Of a DNA stretch of 24,592 nucleotides, positions 1 through 8,738 are shown one piece after another (position 1 is the stretch's first letter; each line of letters starts with the position of its first letter). The stretch is taken from contig JAEYNY010000207.1 in the NCBI GenBank assembly GCA_023412275.1, forward strand, positions 1 to 24,592. The letters are read 5' to 3'. The notes under the pieces are model-generated. The model made no database searches. It was not told the DNA's origin and saw only the letters and a list, made by a program, of their open reading frames with translations. This DNA is from Bacillota bacterium. Its GTDB lineage: Bacteria; Bacillota; Clostridia; Acetivibrionales; DSM-1351. The position numbers and the translations under genes are program-made.

Positions 1-3000
1 ATGCCGTCTATATAACTCTTAGTAGATGCGGCCGGAGTGTTTGACCAGTAGTTCCATTCAGAAGATGCGGCGGCCATTGTTCCATCTTTTATAATTTCCT
101 TTGCAATTTCAAAGGAGTCAAGATATACATCATTACCGTAGATAGTTATATTTTGTGTTCCAGCCTTCAGATATAGATGATTAGTTACTATTGTCCAGCC
201 TTTGTTTGTATTTGGAATAGTTTCTTTATTCTTAATATCTATCGCGCTAAGCCATCCGGTATTCTTTTCTGTAGCCACTCTGTAGGAAATAACATAGGTT
301 CCGTCCTCTGGTACGGTAATATTTTCACTTATATTAGCTGTTTCACTGCTAAAACTTACTGAACCATCAGCCATAATATCTGCGCCTACAGTTCTGCTAG
401 CCTCCCCTGCTTTTATGAATAATGTATTTGCAGGAACAAAGCTTTTTACCGAAACATCATCAATATAAACCTTTCCTGTATCATCTCCAAGATTAAATTG
501 AAGCTGTGCCTTTATGTCTGTGTCATTTGTCATTTCAAACCAGAAAGAGTATGTCTTCATATTCGTCGTCAAATCATAGGTCTTCTCTGTTGAGTAACTT
601 ATGTCATCCTTTAAACCTGCAAGATTAATTTTTATGCTCCTGTTTTTACTTGCTCTTGCATTGAAAGTTACCTTGTAGGACTTACCCTTTTCCAGATTAA
701 TAGGGTCTTGAGACAGCATTACGGAACTTGCATTTGTCCCCATACTTGCTATATCCGCCACAAATTCACGTTTGAATATATCGGAAGAAACATGGCCTGT
801 AGCTACTGCGCTTCCCTGTGTGGTAAATTTCCAGAATTCCATGCTCTTTGAGCCTTCCTCAAAGCCTCCGTTATATACCAGATTACCACTGGCTAAAGCA
901 TCTCTTGAACTGTTGAGATCTTTTGGCAGCTTTTCAATTCTTACATTATCTAACCACACAGTATTTACACCATTATTTCCGAGATTAAATTCAAGACGTG
1001 CAGCTGTATTAGTATCTCCTGTCATTTTAAACTGATAACTAAAGGTCTGTTTAGATGTTGTAAGAGATATTGACTGATCTCCTGAATAATTAGCCCATCC
1101 CCTATCTTCCTCAGAACCTAATTTAGTTGACATAGTTCTGTTTTCAGAAGACCATGCATCAAAAGATACCTTGTAGCTTTCACCCTTTTCAAGATTAATA
1201 GGCTTTTGATAGAACTGCACTCCGTAGTTTACATCACTGGCTTTTGTAATATCAACCTTTAGTGCACCATTATCATTTGAAGCCTTTGCCTCACCAGTGT
1301 TCGCTGAAACATGGGAGAAAGTCCAATAAGACGAATTCGTAACCTCTGCACTTCCATCATTGTTGTCAATTCCTTTGACACCAGTTGCCTGCTGGTCAAA
1401 GCCTCCATTGTATATATAGTTTCCATCTTCAAGGGGTAATCTTGCAGTATTAGAATTATTTACGGGACGCTCTCCTGCTTCTCGGTATGCCCTACCTGTC
1501 AACTCATAAGCTTTTACATAATCTACATACATTTTTGATGGGAAAACAGTTGTATTGTCAGGATGTCCCGGCCAGTCTCCACCTACAGCAAGATTTAAAA
1601 TGAGATAGAAGTCTCTATTAAAAGGTGCAGGGTATGTATAAGAATCTGCATTATTTAAGTTTCTGGAGTACCAGCTATTTTCTGTATGATATAGTTGACC
1701 ATCGATATACCAACGGATTTCACCTGGCTCCCACTCTATACCATATACATGATAGTCATCAGTAAATTTACCATTTTTAAGGACATAGTTTCCCTGTCCT
1801 GAGCTGTGCGGATTTCCATAATGTAGAGTACCATATATTTTATCAGGCTGATTTCCTAATAGTTCAGTAATATCGATTTCTCCTCCTGAAGGCCATCCAC
1901 CGAATATATTGTCATCTTCAGGCAGCATCCATATAGCTGGCCAAATTCCCTGTCCACCCGGAAGCTTAGCTTTTATTTCAAATTTTCCATAGGTCCAATG
2001 TTTTTTATTCTTAGTTACAAGCTTTGCTGACGAATATTCCCCATTTGCTTCTTTTTTAGCCTCCAGCACTAATTTTCCGTTTTCAATATATGTATTTGCA
2101 TCTGTATAGTATTCATCTTCATTATTATAAACTTCTCTTGTATTTACGGCAGTCCATATACTTGTATCAATTTTATCACCGCTGAACTCATCATTCATAA
2201 CTAACGTCCATGGCGATTCGCGAGTGCTTCCATTTGTTTCTGAGGATTCTTTCTTTATTACTCCGTTTTCAATAATTAGCTTAGAATCCATCTCCTGAGC
2301 CTTATCATTTATTTTAATATCCTTTACCATAATTTCTAAATCCTTTACGCTTCCTTTAACCTTTATTTCTGTTCCCTCTGCTCCTTTATTTAACATCAAC
2401 TTATTAATTTCTGTTTCCTCAGACAGTTCAATTTGAGACTTACAGTTAATATTAACCTCGTCAGCTCTTGACTTATTTTCAAAAGCCACTCTGACCGGTT
2501 TGTTCTTCTTATTTAAAATAACATTACCCAGTTGTGAATCTCTGATGATTACAGAATTCATTCCTCCTCCCTTAATAAAAGTTCTTCCTGCAACCATTAC
2601 ATTGTCTATAAGAACCTCGCCCTCAGAAATCCCTTCAGTAAGGTATAAATCACCGCTTACTTTTGTATTTTTAAGTGTGACTCCGGGAACATTAATAACA
2701 ACATTACCCTCTACCTTATTCATTGAAAATTCTCCAGTTGTATTTATAATAGTACCGCTTAATTTATTGACCAGTATTGCTGCCTCAGCACGTGTAATAT
2801 TATTTTTAGGTCTTATTGTTTTGTCCGGGAAACCACTCATATAGCTTTTATCTAAAAGAACTTCAACTGCATTTCTGGCGTACTGCGAAACATTGCCAAA
2901 ATCTTTGTAGCTACTAGCTTTTGTATCATTAATATTGGTAAGTTCAAATACCTTGTACAGTATTACTGCTGCATCCTGTCTAGTTATTGGCTTACCGGGA

Positions 3001-3368
3001 AAGAAGTTGTTATTGTAGCCATTGATTATGCCTGCTTCTTTTGCCTTTAAAACATCTGTGTAAAACCAATCTCCACTTTTTATGTCGTTGAAAGCATCAT
3101 TACTGGCTTGAGTATATCCGAATACTTTATTGATTATTGCACAGAATTCTGCCCTTGTTATTGTTTTGTTGGGTCTGAATGTGTTATCTGAGTAACCCGT
3201 TATAATACCCTTGCTTAAAAGTTCGTTTATTTTCCCTGCGGCCCAGTGGTCTGATATGTCTGTTAAGCTTCTGCTTTCAGCATTTACTTTATTCGTAAAA
3301 TGTTGAGCAGGCATAATTGTAGTTAGGATACTTATAGCTAATAGGATTGCTAATACTCTTTTTTTCAA
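1..3368 (-). CDS. SLH-anchored GH16 beta-1,3(4)-glucanase (laminarinase type), 3' end beyond window
   Basis: This frame is open from a TTG start at 3368 to the left edge, giving 1122 codons with no stop, so the C-terminus is missing. The start is supported by a GGGGG ribosome site 8 bases upstream and a signal peptide (KK then a hydrophobic run, likely cut after VNA at residue 30). Three SLH repeats follow (about 35-78, 92-138, 153-200; TRAE in repeats 1 and 3), then a repetitive beta-rich stretch (205-365) resembling CBM54. The GH16 domain spans about 387-622 and carries EIDITE, giving nucleophile E497, D499 and acid/base E502, in the bulged laminarinase form. Two CBM4/CBM_4_9-like modules follow (about 648-815 and 826-978), then a CBM6/35-like module (about 980-1085). 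The layout recalls C. thermocellum Lic16A. The enzyme is probably wall-anchored and cuts beta-1,3 or mixed-linkage glucan. It is the last visible gene of the transporter operon, 30 bases after the GH94 gene. The family call is firm; exact linkage specificity is inferred. Confidence 0.9.
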   Translation of the reverse strand, partial: MKKRVLAILLAISILTTIMPAQHFTNKVNAESRSLTDISDHWAAGKINELLSKGIITGYSDNTFRPNKTITRAEFCAIINKVFGYTQASNDAFNDIKSGDWFYTDVLKAKEAGIINGYNNNFFPGKPITRQDAAVILYKVFELTNINDTKASSYKDFGNVSQYARNAVEVLLDKSYMSGFPDKTIRPKNNITRAEAAILVNKLSGTIINTTGEFSMNKVEGNVVINVPGVTLKNTKVSGDLYLTEGISEGEVLIDNVMVAGRTFIKGGGMNSVIIRDSQLGNVILNKKNKPVRVAFENKSRADEVNINCKSQIELSEETEINKLMLNKGAEGTEIKVKGSVKDLEIMVKDIKINDKAQEMDSKLIIENGVIKKESSETNGSTRESPWTLVMNDEFSGDKIDTSIWTAVNTREVYNNEDEYYTDANTYIENGKLVLEAKKEANGEYSSAKLVTKNKKHWTYGKFEIKAKLPGGQGIWPAIWMLPEDDNIFGGWPSGGEIDITELLGNQPDKIYGTLHYGNPHSSGQGNYVLKNGKFTDDYHVYGIEWEPGEIRWYIDGQLYHTENSWYSRNLNNADSYTYPAPFNRDFYLILNLAVGGDWPGHPDNTTVFPSKMYVDYVKAYELTGRAYREAGERPVNNSNTARLPLEDGNYIYNGGFDQQATGVKGIDNNDGSAEVTNSSYWTFSHVSANTGEAKASNDNGALKVDITKASDVNYGVQFYQKPINLEKGESYKVSFDAWSSENRTMSTKLGSEEDRGWANYSGDQSISLTTSKQTFSYQFKMTGDTNTAARLEFNLGNNGVNTVWLDNVRIEKLPKDLNSSRDALASGNLVYNGGFEEGSKSMEFWKFTTQGSAVATGHVSSDIFKREFVADIASMGTNASSVMLSQDPINLEKGKSYKVTFNARASKNRSIKINLAGLKDDISYSTEKTYDLTTNMKTYSFWFEMTNDTDIKAQLQFNLGDDTGKVYIDDVSVKSFVPANTLFIKAGEASRTVGADIMADGSVSFSSETANISENITVPEDGTYVISYRVATEKNTGWLSAIDIKNKETIPNTNKGWTIVTNHLYLKAGTQNITIYGNDVYLDSFEIAKEIIKDGTMAAASSEWNYWSNTPAASTKSYIDG

Positions 3369-3398
3369 TTTAATAGCCCCCTTATTAATTCATACTAT

Positions 3399-6137
3399 TT
3401 AAACCAAATCAACCTCAATCAAATGTCTGCGGCTTGGCTCCATTTCAATTAAATCTTTTTTCTCGATTAATACATATTTGTCATTAGCGATAAGTTCCCT
3501 AAAAGTGCCGTCTATGCAAACCCTGCCGAGCCTATAATGACCGTAATCCTTAAACCCTAAATTTCTATATACAACTCTAAACTCTCTGTCTGCAAAAATC
3601 GTCTCAACTGCAACCTCTCCTTGGGAACAGAACTGTTCCTTAACAAGCTTTGGCTCCAGTACGAGTGCCCCATAGCTTCCCTTAACACCATATACCTCTT
3701 GAAGCACGGTTAACAAAAACCAACTGGCAGCCCCAGTAAGATAGTGATACATCCCTCTGCCTTTCTGATTTATGTACTCAGGTATGCCCGGGTATATCCT
3801 GCTTTTACTGAAATCAGTGCTAAGTTTATATATAAAATCCATTACTTTATAGCCTTCTCTTGCAAATCCTCTTTTGTATAGTGCATTTGCATACATTACC
3901 GCCATATGACTGAACATTGCACCATTTTCCTTATGTCCGTACGCAAAACCGAAAGCTCTTCCCAAGCTTGGCTGAATTTCTGAAAAATCACTGTTTAGCC
4001 TGTATCCGATTTCGGGATCTTTCAAATATCTATCTACTGCTCGAATTACTTCTTTCACCTGTTCTTGTGTTGCTACCTGTCCCATTACTGTAAACACTTG
4101 ACCTGTCAATGTCATTCTGATACCCGAAGGGAATTTTCCTTCTACTCTTTGTCCATTGTTATCATAATATCCGTTAAACCATCCATAACCTTCTTGATCT
4201 TTTATCCACTCATTATTTCTGATTTGCATTGTAAGCCAGGTAGCTTTCTTTTCAAGATCATTGGCTATATTTACAATCTCAATCAATACCTTTTCACCGG
4301 AGATTCCTGTACTGCTGGCATTGTAGTAGCTTTCCAACAACGCTTTTTTCGCTTCAATTGATTTATACTCAATTGGCTCGTTAATTGAATCCAGTAGTAT
4401 TAAGACTTCCTTTGCCAGCTCAAGCTTTTCAATTCCCAGCTCTTCTTTTAGTTTTAGTACCAGTCTTGAAAGCTCTGAAAGATTGTTTGCATATAGTGCA
4501 GAAAATGCTACGCTCTCTCCCCTGTCATTAGCCATATCTAATGCATCATTCCAGTCCGCACCCTCTATTCGGATGTTATTATGCTCACCGACATTAAAAA
4601 ACGGAATAATATTTTGCAGTAAAATATGTTCAAGAATTGTTCCGTAATATATCTCTCCGTCTTTCTGCCTAAGTTTGCTTCCACCTGAAGGCTTCCAGTC
4701 GGTATCGATACTAAAAGAACGTGAGATATGCTTATCCCTAAAGTAGGTCTGCTGTTCCAGAAGGAACTTAAGGTCTCCTGTCTGGTTTATGTAAAGCATT
4801 GTTGTAATTAATGGCCAAGCTCCATGATCCATCCACACTCTTGTGATATTATTTCTATCTGCTACGAATTCCCCTTGACCTGTGCCTATAATAGTAGCGT
4901 TACTGCCGTCAATACGAACGCCAGCAAAATTTCCCAGAAGTAGTTTTCTTACATTAACAGGCTCCATCAGAAGCAGTGCAAGACAATCCTGCCATAAATC
5001 TCTCCACCCTCTGCCTCCTCTTCCATAATCATGATGAGGCAAAAAGGAGCAGCCGTAAATTCGTCTGAGTATCGGCTGTATAGTAACCCATTTAAGCCAT
5101 TGATTATAGTTTGTATCACCCAAGGAAAAACTAAGCTTGTCAAGTTTATTTTTCCAATTATTTACATTTCCTTCCATGTGTTTCCGGAAACTTTCTTCTG
5201 TGCCGTATTCATTTATTAACCTTTGGGTATCTTCTTTATGATCACATATTGCCATAATAATAATATAGACTGCTGACTCTCCGGGGTTAAGAATCCTTTT
5301 GCTAAAGCGTAGCGCACCTATAGCTTCATAACCTTCAATTACAGTATTTTCTTTTACATAGCCTTCAAGATTATCGACTACTGCTTTAGGCCAATCCAGA
5401 GACCCACCTTCACCTATGAATTCTTCAACAGTTGGAAAAACTCCCAAAGGCTTTTCTCCATCTGCTTCTGTTCCTAAAACAGAGTAGCTTATACTATTCG
5501 GCTTATGACCTCTCTCGTCAAAAGTCAAAACAGGACAAACCTGTACTCCATTTGGCTGTGTATAAATCCTATGTAGTAAAGACGTTACATGCCTGTGATC
5601 TCTCAGGTTATCTGCTGAACGTCCAAATATGGGAATAGCAGCTGTAGGAGTAAATTCTAATGTTGAGTTGCCGGTATTTGTTATTTTCACCATCATTAGT
5701 TCAGTTTTATCAGCACTTGCCGGAACGAAATTTATAACTTCAGACTTAATATTTAGCGTATAGTTCGTTCTTGTTACTTTATGCCATAGAAAGCCAGCTT
5801 CCAGCTTAACTGTTTCATCTCGGTTACACCTGAATTTTTCAGCTACTTGTGCTGCCGAATTACCCGTTGCTGACCAAGCACCATACTGCTGTGTCCATAT
5901 CCAGAAATTTCTTGTATTTTTTGAATTATGCAAGTCCTCCGGTGATACAGGTGTCATCAGGAAGGTATTCTGACTTGACTTGATATCACCGCCAAGAGTT
6001 GGCGTTATGGAAGACATCATTCCTGCATCATTTGCTAATGGAAAATATAGGTAGCTCGAAATATCGGAATTTTCTAGCACGAATGTTCCGTCATTCCCTG
6101 TAAAATACCAGCCAAACCTATCTTTTTGCTGATTCAT
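3399..6137 (-). CDS. GH94 family disaccharide/oligosaccharide phosphorylase (candidate laminaribiose phosphorylase)
   Basis: A 912-residue cytoplasmic protein with no signal peptide. GH94 enzymes split beta-glucosides with phosphate, giving alpha-glucose 1-phosphate and a shortened sugar. An N-terminal beta-sandwich (about 1-340) precedes an (alpha/alpha)6 barrel. Barrel signatures are GRGGRGWRDLWQD near 371-383, EGADWNDALD with probable general acid D531, ENGAMFSH near 744, and LTGAASW near 798, where the family binds phosphate. The start follows AGGAGG by 9 bases. At 912 residues it is about 100 longer than typical cellobiose phosphorylases (about 810) and shorter than many cellodextrin phosphorylases. 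That length, plus co-transcription with a GH16 laminarinase, suggests beta-1,3-linked substrates, as for Paenibacillus laminaribiose phosphorylase. Specificity is inferred; cellobiose or cellodextrin phosphorylase remains possible. A strong hairpin lies between this gene and the upstream binding-protein gene. Confidence 0.88.
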   Translation of the reverse strand: MNQQKDRFGWYFTGNDGTFVLENSDISSYLYFPLANDAGMMSSITPTLGGDIKSSQNTFLMTPVSPEDLHNSKNTRNFWIWTQQYGAWSATGNSAAQVAEKFRCNRDETVKLEAGFLWHKVTRTNYTLNIKSEVINFVPASADKTELMMVKITNTGNSTLEFTPTAAIPIFGRSADNLRDHRHVTSLLHRIYTQPNGVQVCPVLTFDERGHKPNSISYSVLGTEADGEKPLGVFPTVEEFIGEGGSLDWPKAVVDNLEGYVKENTVIEGYEAIGALRFSKRILNPGESAVYIIIMAICDHKEDTQRLINEYGTEESFRKHMEGNVNNWKNKLDKLSFSLGDTNYNQWLKWVTIQPILRRIYGCSFLPHHDYGRGGRGWRDLWQDCLALLLMEPVNVRKLLLGNFAGVRIDGSNATIIGTGQGEFVADRNNITRVWMDHGAWPLITTMLYINQTGDLKFLLEQQTYFRDKHISRSFSIDTDWKPSGGSKLRQKDGEIYYGTILEHILLQNIIPFFNVGEHNNIRIEGADWNDALDMANDRGESVAFSALYANNLSELSRLVLKLKEELGIEKLELAKEVLILLDSINEPIEYKSIEAKKALLESYYNASSTGISGEKVLIEIVNIANDLEKKATWLTMQIRNNEWIKDQEGYGWFNGYYDNNGQRVEGKFPSGIRMTLTGQVFTVMGQVATQEQVKEVIRAVDRYLKDPEIGYRLNSDFSEIQPSLGRAFGFAYGHKENGAMFSHMAVMYANALYKRGFAREGYKVMDFIYKLSTDFSKSRIYPGIPEYINQKGRGMYHYLTGAASWFLLTVLQEVYGVKGSYGALVLEPKLVKEQFCSQGEVAVETIFADREFRVVYRNLGFKDYGHYRLGRVCIDGTFRELIANDKYVLIEKKDLIEMEPSRRHLIEVDLV

Positions 6138-6157
6138 TACTCAAATCCTCCTAAAAC

Positions 6158-6205
6158 AAAAGGGATAGGAATATACTGACAATTTCAGTCTCTCCTATCC
6201 CTTTT
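6158..6205 (-). terminator. Nested intergenic hairpin between binding-protein and phosphorylase genes
   Basis: A perfect 13-bp inverted repeat (6158-6170 with 6193-6205) encloses 22 bases, inside which ACTGA (6175-6179) pairs with TCAGT (6185-6189). On the minus strand the stem ends in TTTTGTTTTA, so it resembles a Rho-independent terminator. It sits inside an apparent operon, 17 bases after the binding-protein stop and just before the GH94 ribosome site. Partial termination or mRNA 3'-end protection is therefore likelier than a full stop, which would give more binding protein than enzyme. Confidence 0.75.
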
Positions 6206-6221
6206 AGATAATTGACTTTAT

Positions 6222-7748
6222 TTATTTCTTTAAAGCATCAAACTGTTTTTGCTTTTCAGAAATAATCTTATCTCCACCTGCTGACTTTAGCTTATTTAAG
6301 AACTCAGGAAGATATTTATCAGTATCCAGTAAGCCGAAAGTAAGAGCTCTGTAATATTGTGAAGTTACATTATCACAAGCTGCTTTTTCTGCTTTTACAG
6401 GTTCTGAATTAAATATAAATCCTAGCTCTGGTGATGGTTTTGCTTTTTTATTGAATTCTTCATACTGCTGCCATTTATTTTGATCTTCAGATTTTTGCAA
6501 ATAATTTATAAACTGGTTTCCAAGTGCCCACTGCATACCAAGTGAGTAGCCTGACTCAGGTATAGTTTCTATTACATTGTCAGATACCTTTTTGTAATGC
6601 TTATTTTCTATACCATAGTTAATAAGGTTATTCAAATACTTATCAGTATTCATAAGCTCAAGGAACATCATAGCTCTTTCCGGATTCTCTGAAGTCTTTG
6701 ATATAGCGGTTAATGAACCCATTACATCCGCTGTACACATTACAGGCTCAGTCAAATCAATCTGTCCAAGCTCAAAGCCGTACTTTTCCTTTGTCTGGGT
6801 GTTAGCTGTTCTCTCTGCTGCATAACCAGGCTTTAAGTTTACAGCCCATACAAAGAACTGTCCCTTGTCGATTGAATTTTCCTGTGCACCATTCTGAGTA
6901 AGGATATCCTTTCTTTCATAGCCAGCAAGATAATATTTACGTAATGTTTCAAAGGTTTGTTTAAATTCTGGAGTTTCAAACTGATTAATAACTTTACCCT
7001 CAGCTGTAATATCTCCTAATTCAGGTGTATCACTGGTATTGAATGCATTCCAATCATTAAAGCCCAACCAGCCGTTACCGCCAATGAATGGAAAGAACTC
7101 AGGTTGTTTTTCCTTTATAGTCTTTAACATTGGCTCAAGATCCTGAAGTGTTTTAACCTTAGTCATATCAAAGCCATACTTTTCCGCCAATGTTTTATTG
7201 TACAGAATACCATGGGTACGACCCTTCTCTTTATTAGTTGGTATGGCATAATTCTTACCATCAATTTGTGAAGCCTTTAGGAAATCTTCGCCCAATAATT
7301 GTTTTGTATTTGGAGCGTACTTGTCCATAAGATCATTAATTGCTACAAAAGCTCCATTTCTAGAGTTCTTATTATAATCATTTAACCAAGATGCAGTGAA
7401 GCACATGTCAAAGGATTCTCCGGAAGCTATCATTGCATTCATCTTCTGAGCATATGTACCCCAGTCAATACAGTATAACTTAAGACTCGCATTAATTTTG
7501 TCTTTAAGATATTTGTTTACTTCTTCTTCAACTAGAGAAGTGTCCTTCTGCTCACCGGGTCCTACAAAGTACCAAGTAAGTGTTACAGGGTCAAGCTTAC
7601 TTTGTTGAGAAGTAGTAGTTGTTGAGGCTTGATCTGATGACCCTGTTGAGGTTGTAGTATTGGAGCTTCCGCAACCTGATAGCGCCATAGTTATGACAAA
7701 GCTTGCTGCAAGAAATAGCGACAATCCTTTTTTCTTGATTTTAATCAT
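6222..7748 (-). CDS. Carbohydrate ABC transporter substrate-binding lipoprotein
   Basis: A 508-residue extracellular solute-binding protein. The N-terminus is a lipoprotein signal: MIKIKKK, a hydrophobic run, then lipobox LSGC with the lipidated cysteine at C26, followed by a Ser/Thr-rich linker (27-50) to hold the domain off the membrane. The body matches family-1-type sugar-binding proteins of the large LplA/LipO kind. The C-terminal part (from about residue 420, with PELGFIF and later TSQYY) resembles DUF3502, which often closes these proteins. The start follows AAGGAGG. It lies 79 bases after the second permease gene and feeds the LplB/LplC-type permeases. The ligand is probably a beta-glucan oligosaccharide, judged from the GH94 and GH16 genes next to it; the sequence alone does not show the ligand. 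Confidence 0.92.
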   Translation of the reverse strand: MIKIKKKGLSLFLAASFVITMALSGCGSSNTTTSTGSSDQASTTTTSQQSKLDPVTLTWYFVGPGEQKDTSLVEEEVNKYLKDKINASLKLYCIDWGTYAQKMNAMIASGESFDMCFTASWLNDYNKNSRNGAFVAINDLMDKYAPNTKQLLGEDFLKASQIDGKNYAIPTNKEKGRTHGILYNKTLAEKYGFDMTKVKTLQDLEPMLKTIKEKQPEFFPFIGGNGWLGFNDWNAFNTSDTPELGDITAEGKVINQFETPEFKQTFETLRKYYLAGYERKDILTQNGAQENSIDKGQFFVWAVNLKPGYAAERTANTQTKEKYGFELGQIDLTEPVMCTADVMGSLTAISKTSENPERAMMFLELMNTDKYLNNLINYGIENKHYKKVSDNVIETIPESGYSLGMQWALGNQFINYLQKSEDQNKWQQYEEFNKKAKPSPELGFIFNSEPVKAEKAACDNVTSQYYRALTFGLLDTDKYLPEFLNKLKSAGGDKIISEKQKQFDALKK

Positions 7749-7827
7749 TTAATATTTCCTCCTTGTATATATGTATTGTTGTATAGTTATATATTTAAAT
7801 GTAATATAACTCCCGTTCACTAGGATA

Positions 7828-8727
7828 CTACCCCTTAACAGCTCCAATAGTTAAGCCCTTGATGAAATATTTCTGGAAGAAAGGATATGCAAGTATAATA
7901 GGTCCAATGGATATAATACACATTGCCATTCTGGCTCCCTGACTCGGCAGGCTGGAAATTTCTGAGGAAGTACTTGAAATACTTGAAGACAAACGTGCAA
8001 GTGCTTCTATATTACTCATAAGCTTGTAAAGTAGATACTGGAGGTTATACAGTTTGGAATCAACTATCAACATTAATGGTAGCCACCAGTCATTCCAGTA
8101 AACTAAGGTTGTGAAGAGTGCTACAGTTGCTATACCGGGTACTGCTAATGGAATTACTATCTGAAAGAATGTTCTCAGTTCACCTGAGCCGTCTATTCTC
8201 GCTGACTCTATTACTGAGTCAGGGACATTTGTAGAAATGAATGTCCTCATTATAATTACATAGAAACCGTTTATCAGATATGGGAGAAGTAGCGCCAAAA
8301 TTGTATTATTAATATGCAGAAGTTTGACACACACCACATACCAAGGAACCATTCCACCACTGAAGATCATAGTGATAAGAAGAAAATATGTAAAGAACTT
8401 TCTATACGTAAATTCTTTTCTTGAAATGCAATAAGCATACAGTGTTGTAATCAAGGTGCTTACAACTGTTCCTACAACTGTAACCAATATTGTCAGACCA
8501 TATGCATTGAATACTAATTCTTTAACTTTGTAAATATACTCATATGCCTTGAAGCTGACTACTTTGGGAATAATACTGTAGCCGAATTGCATTATGGAGT
8601 TTTCATCAGTTATTGAAATTCCAATAACGAGTAAAAGGGGAATTAAACAAGTAGCAGTTGCTATAATAAATATTACATTTAGAATTACATTTGTAATTTT
8701 CGATATTGAATTAAAGTTTTTAGCCAT
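7828..8727 (-). CDS. Carbohydrate ABC transporter permease, LplC/CUT1 type
   Basis: A 299-residue integral membrane protein with about six hydrophobic segments, the usual size for the second permease of a CUT1 importer. The cytoplasmic coupling helix (EAA loop) is visible as ESARIDGSGELRTFF followed by IPLAVPG at about 177-200; this is where the ATPase docks. The C-terminus (YFIKGLTIGAVKG) is the standard ending of this subfamily. The start is fixed by a near-perfect GGAGGTGATAAT ribosome site. It is 11 bases downstream of the partner permease, so the two are surely co-transcribed and probably form a heterodimeric pore. No ATPase gene is in the cluster, so a shared MsmK/MsiK-like ATPase encoded elsewhere is implied. 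Confidence 0.94.
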   Translation of the reverse strand: MAKNFNSISKITNVILNVIFIIATATCLIPLLLVIGISITDENSIMQFGYSIIPKVVSFKAYEYIYKVKELVFNAYGLTILVTVVGTVVSTLITTLYAYCISRKEFTYRKFFTYFLLITMIFSGGMVPWYVVCVKLLHINNTILALLLPYLINGFYVIIMRTFISTNVPDSVIESARIDGSGELRTFFQIVIPLAVPGIATVALFTTLVYWNDWWLPLMLIVDSKLYNLQYLLYKLMSNIEALARLSSSISSTSSEISSLPSQGARMAMCIISIGPIILAYPFFQKYFIKGLTIGAVKG

Positions 8728-8738
8728 ATTATCACCTC

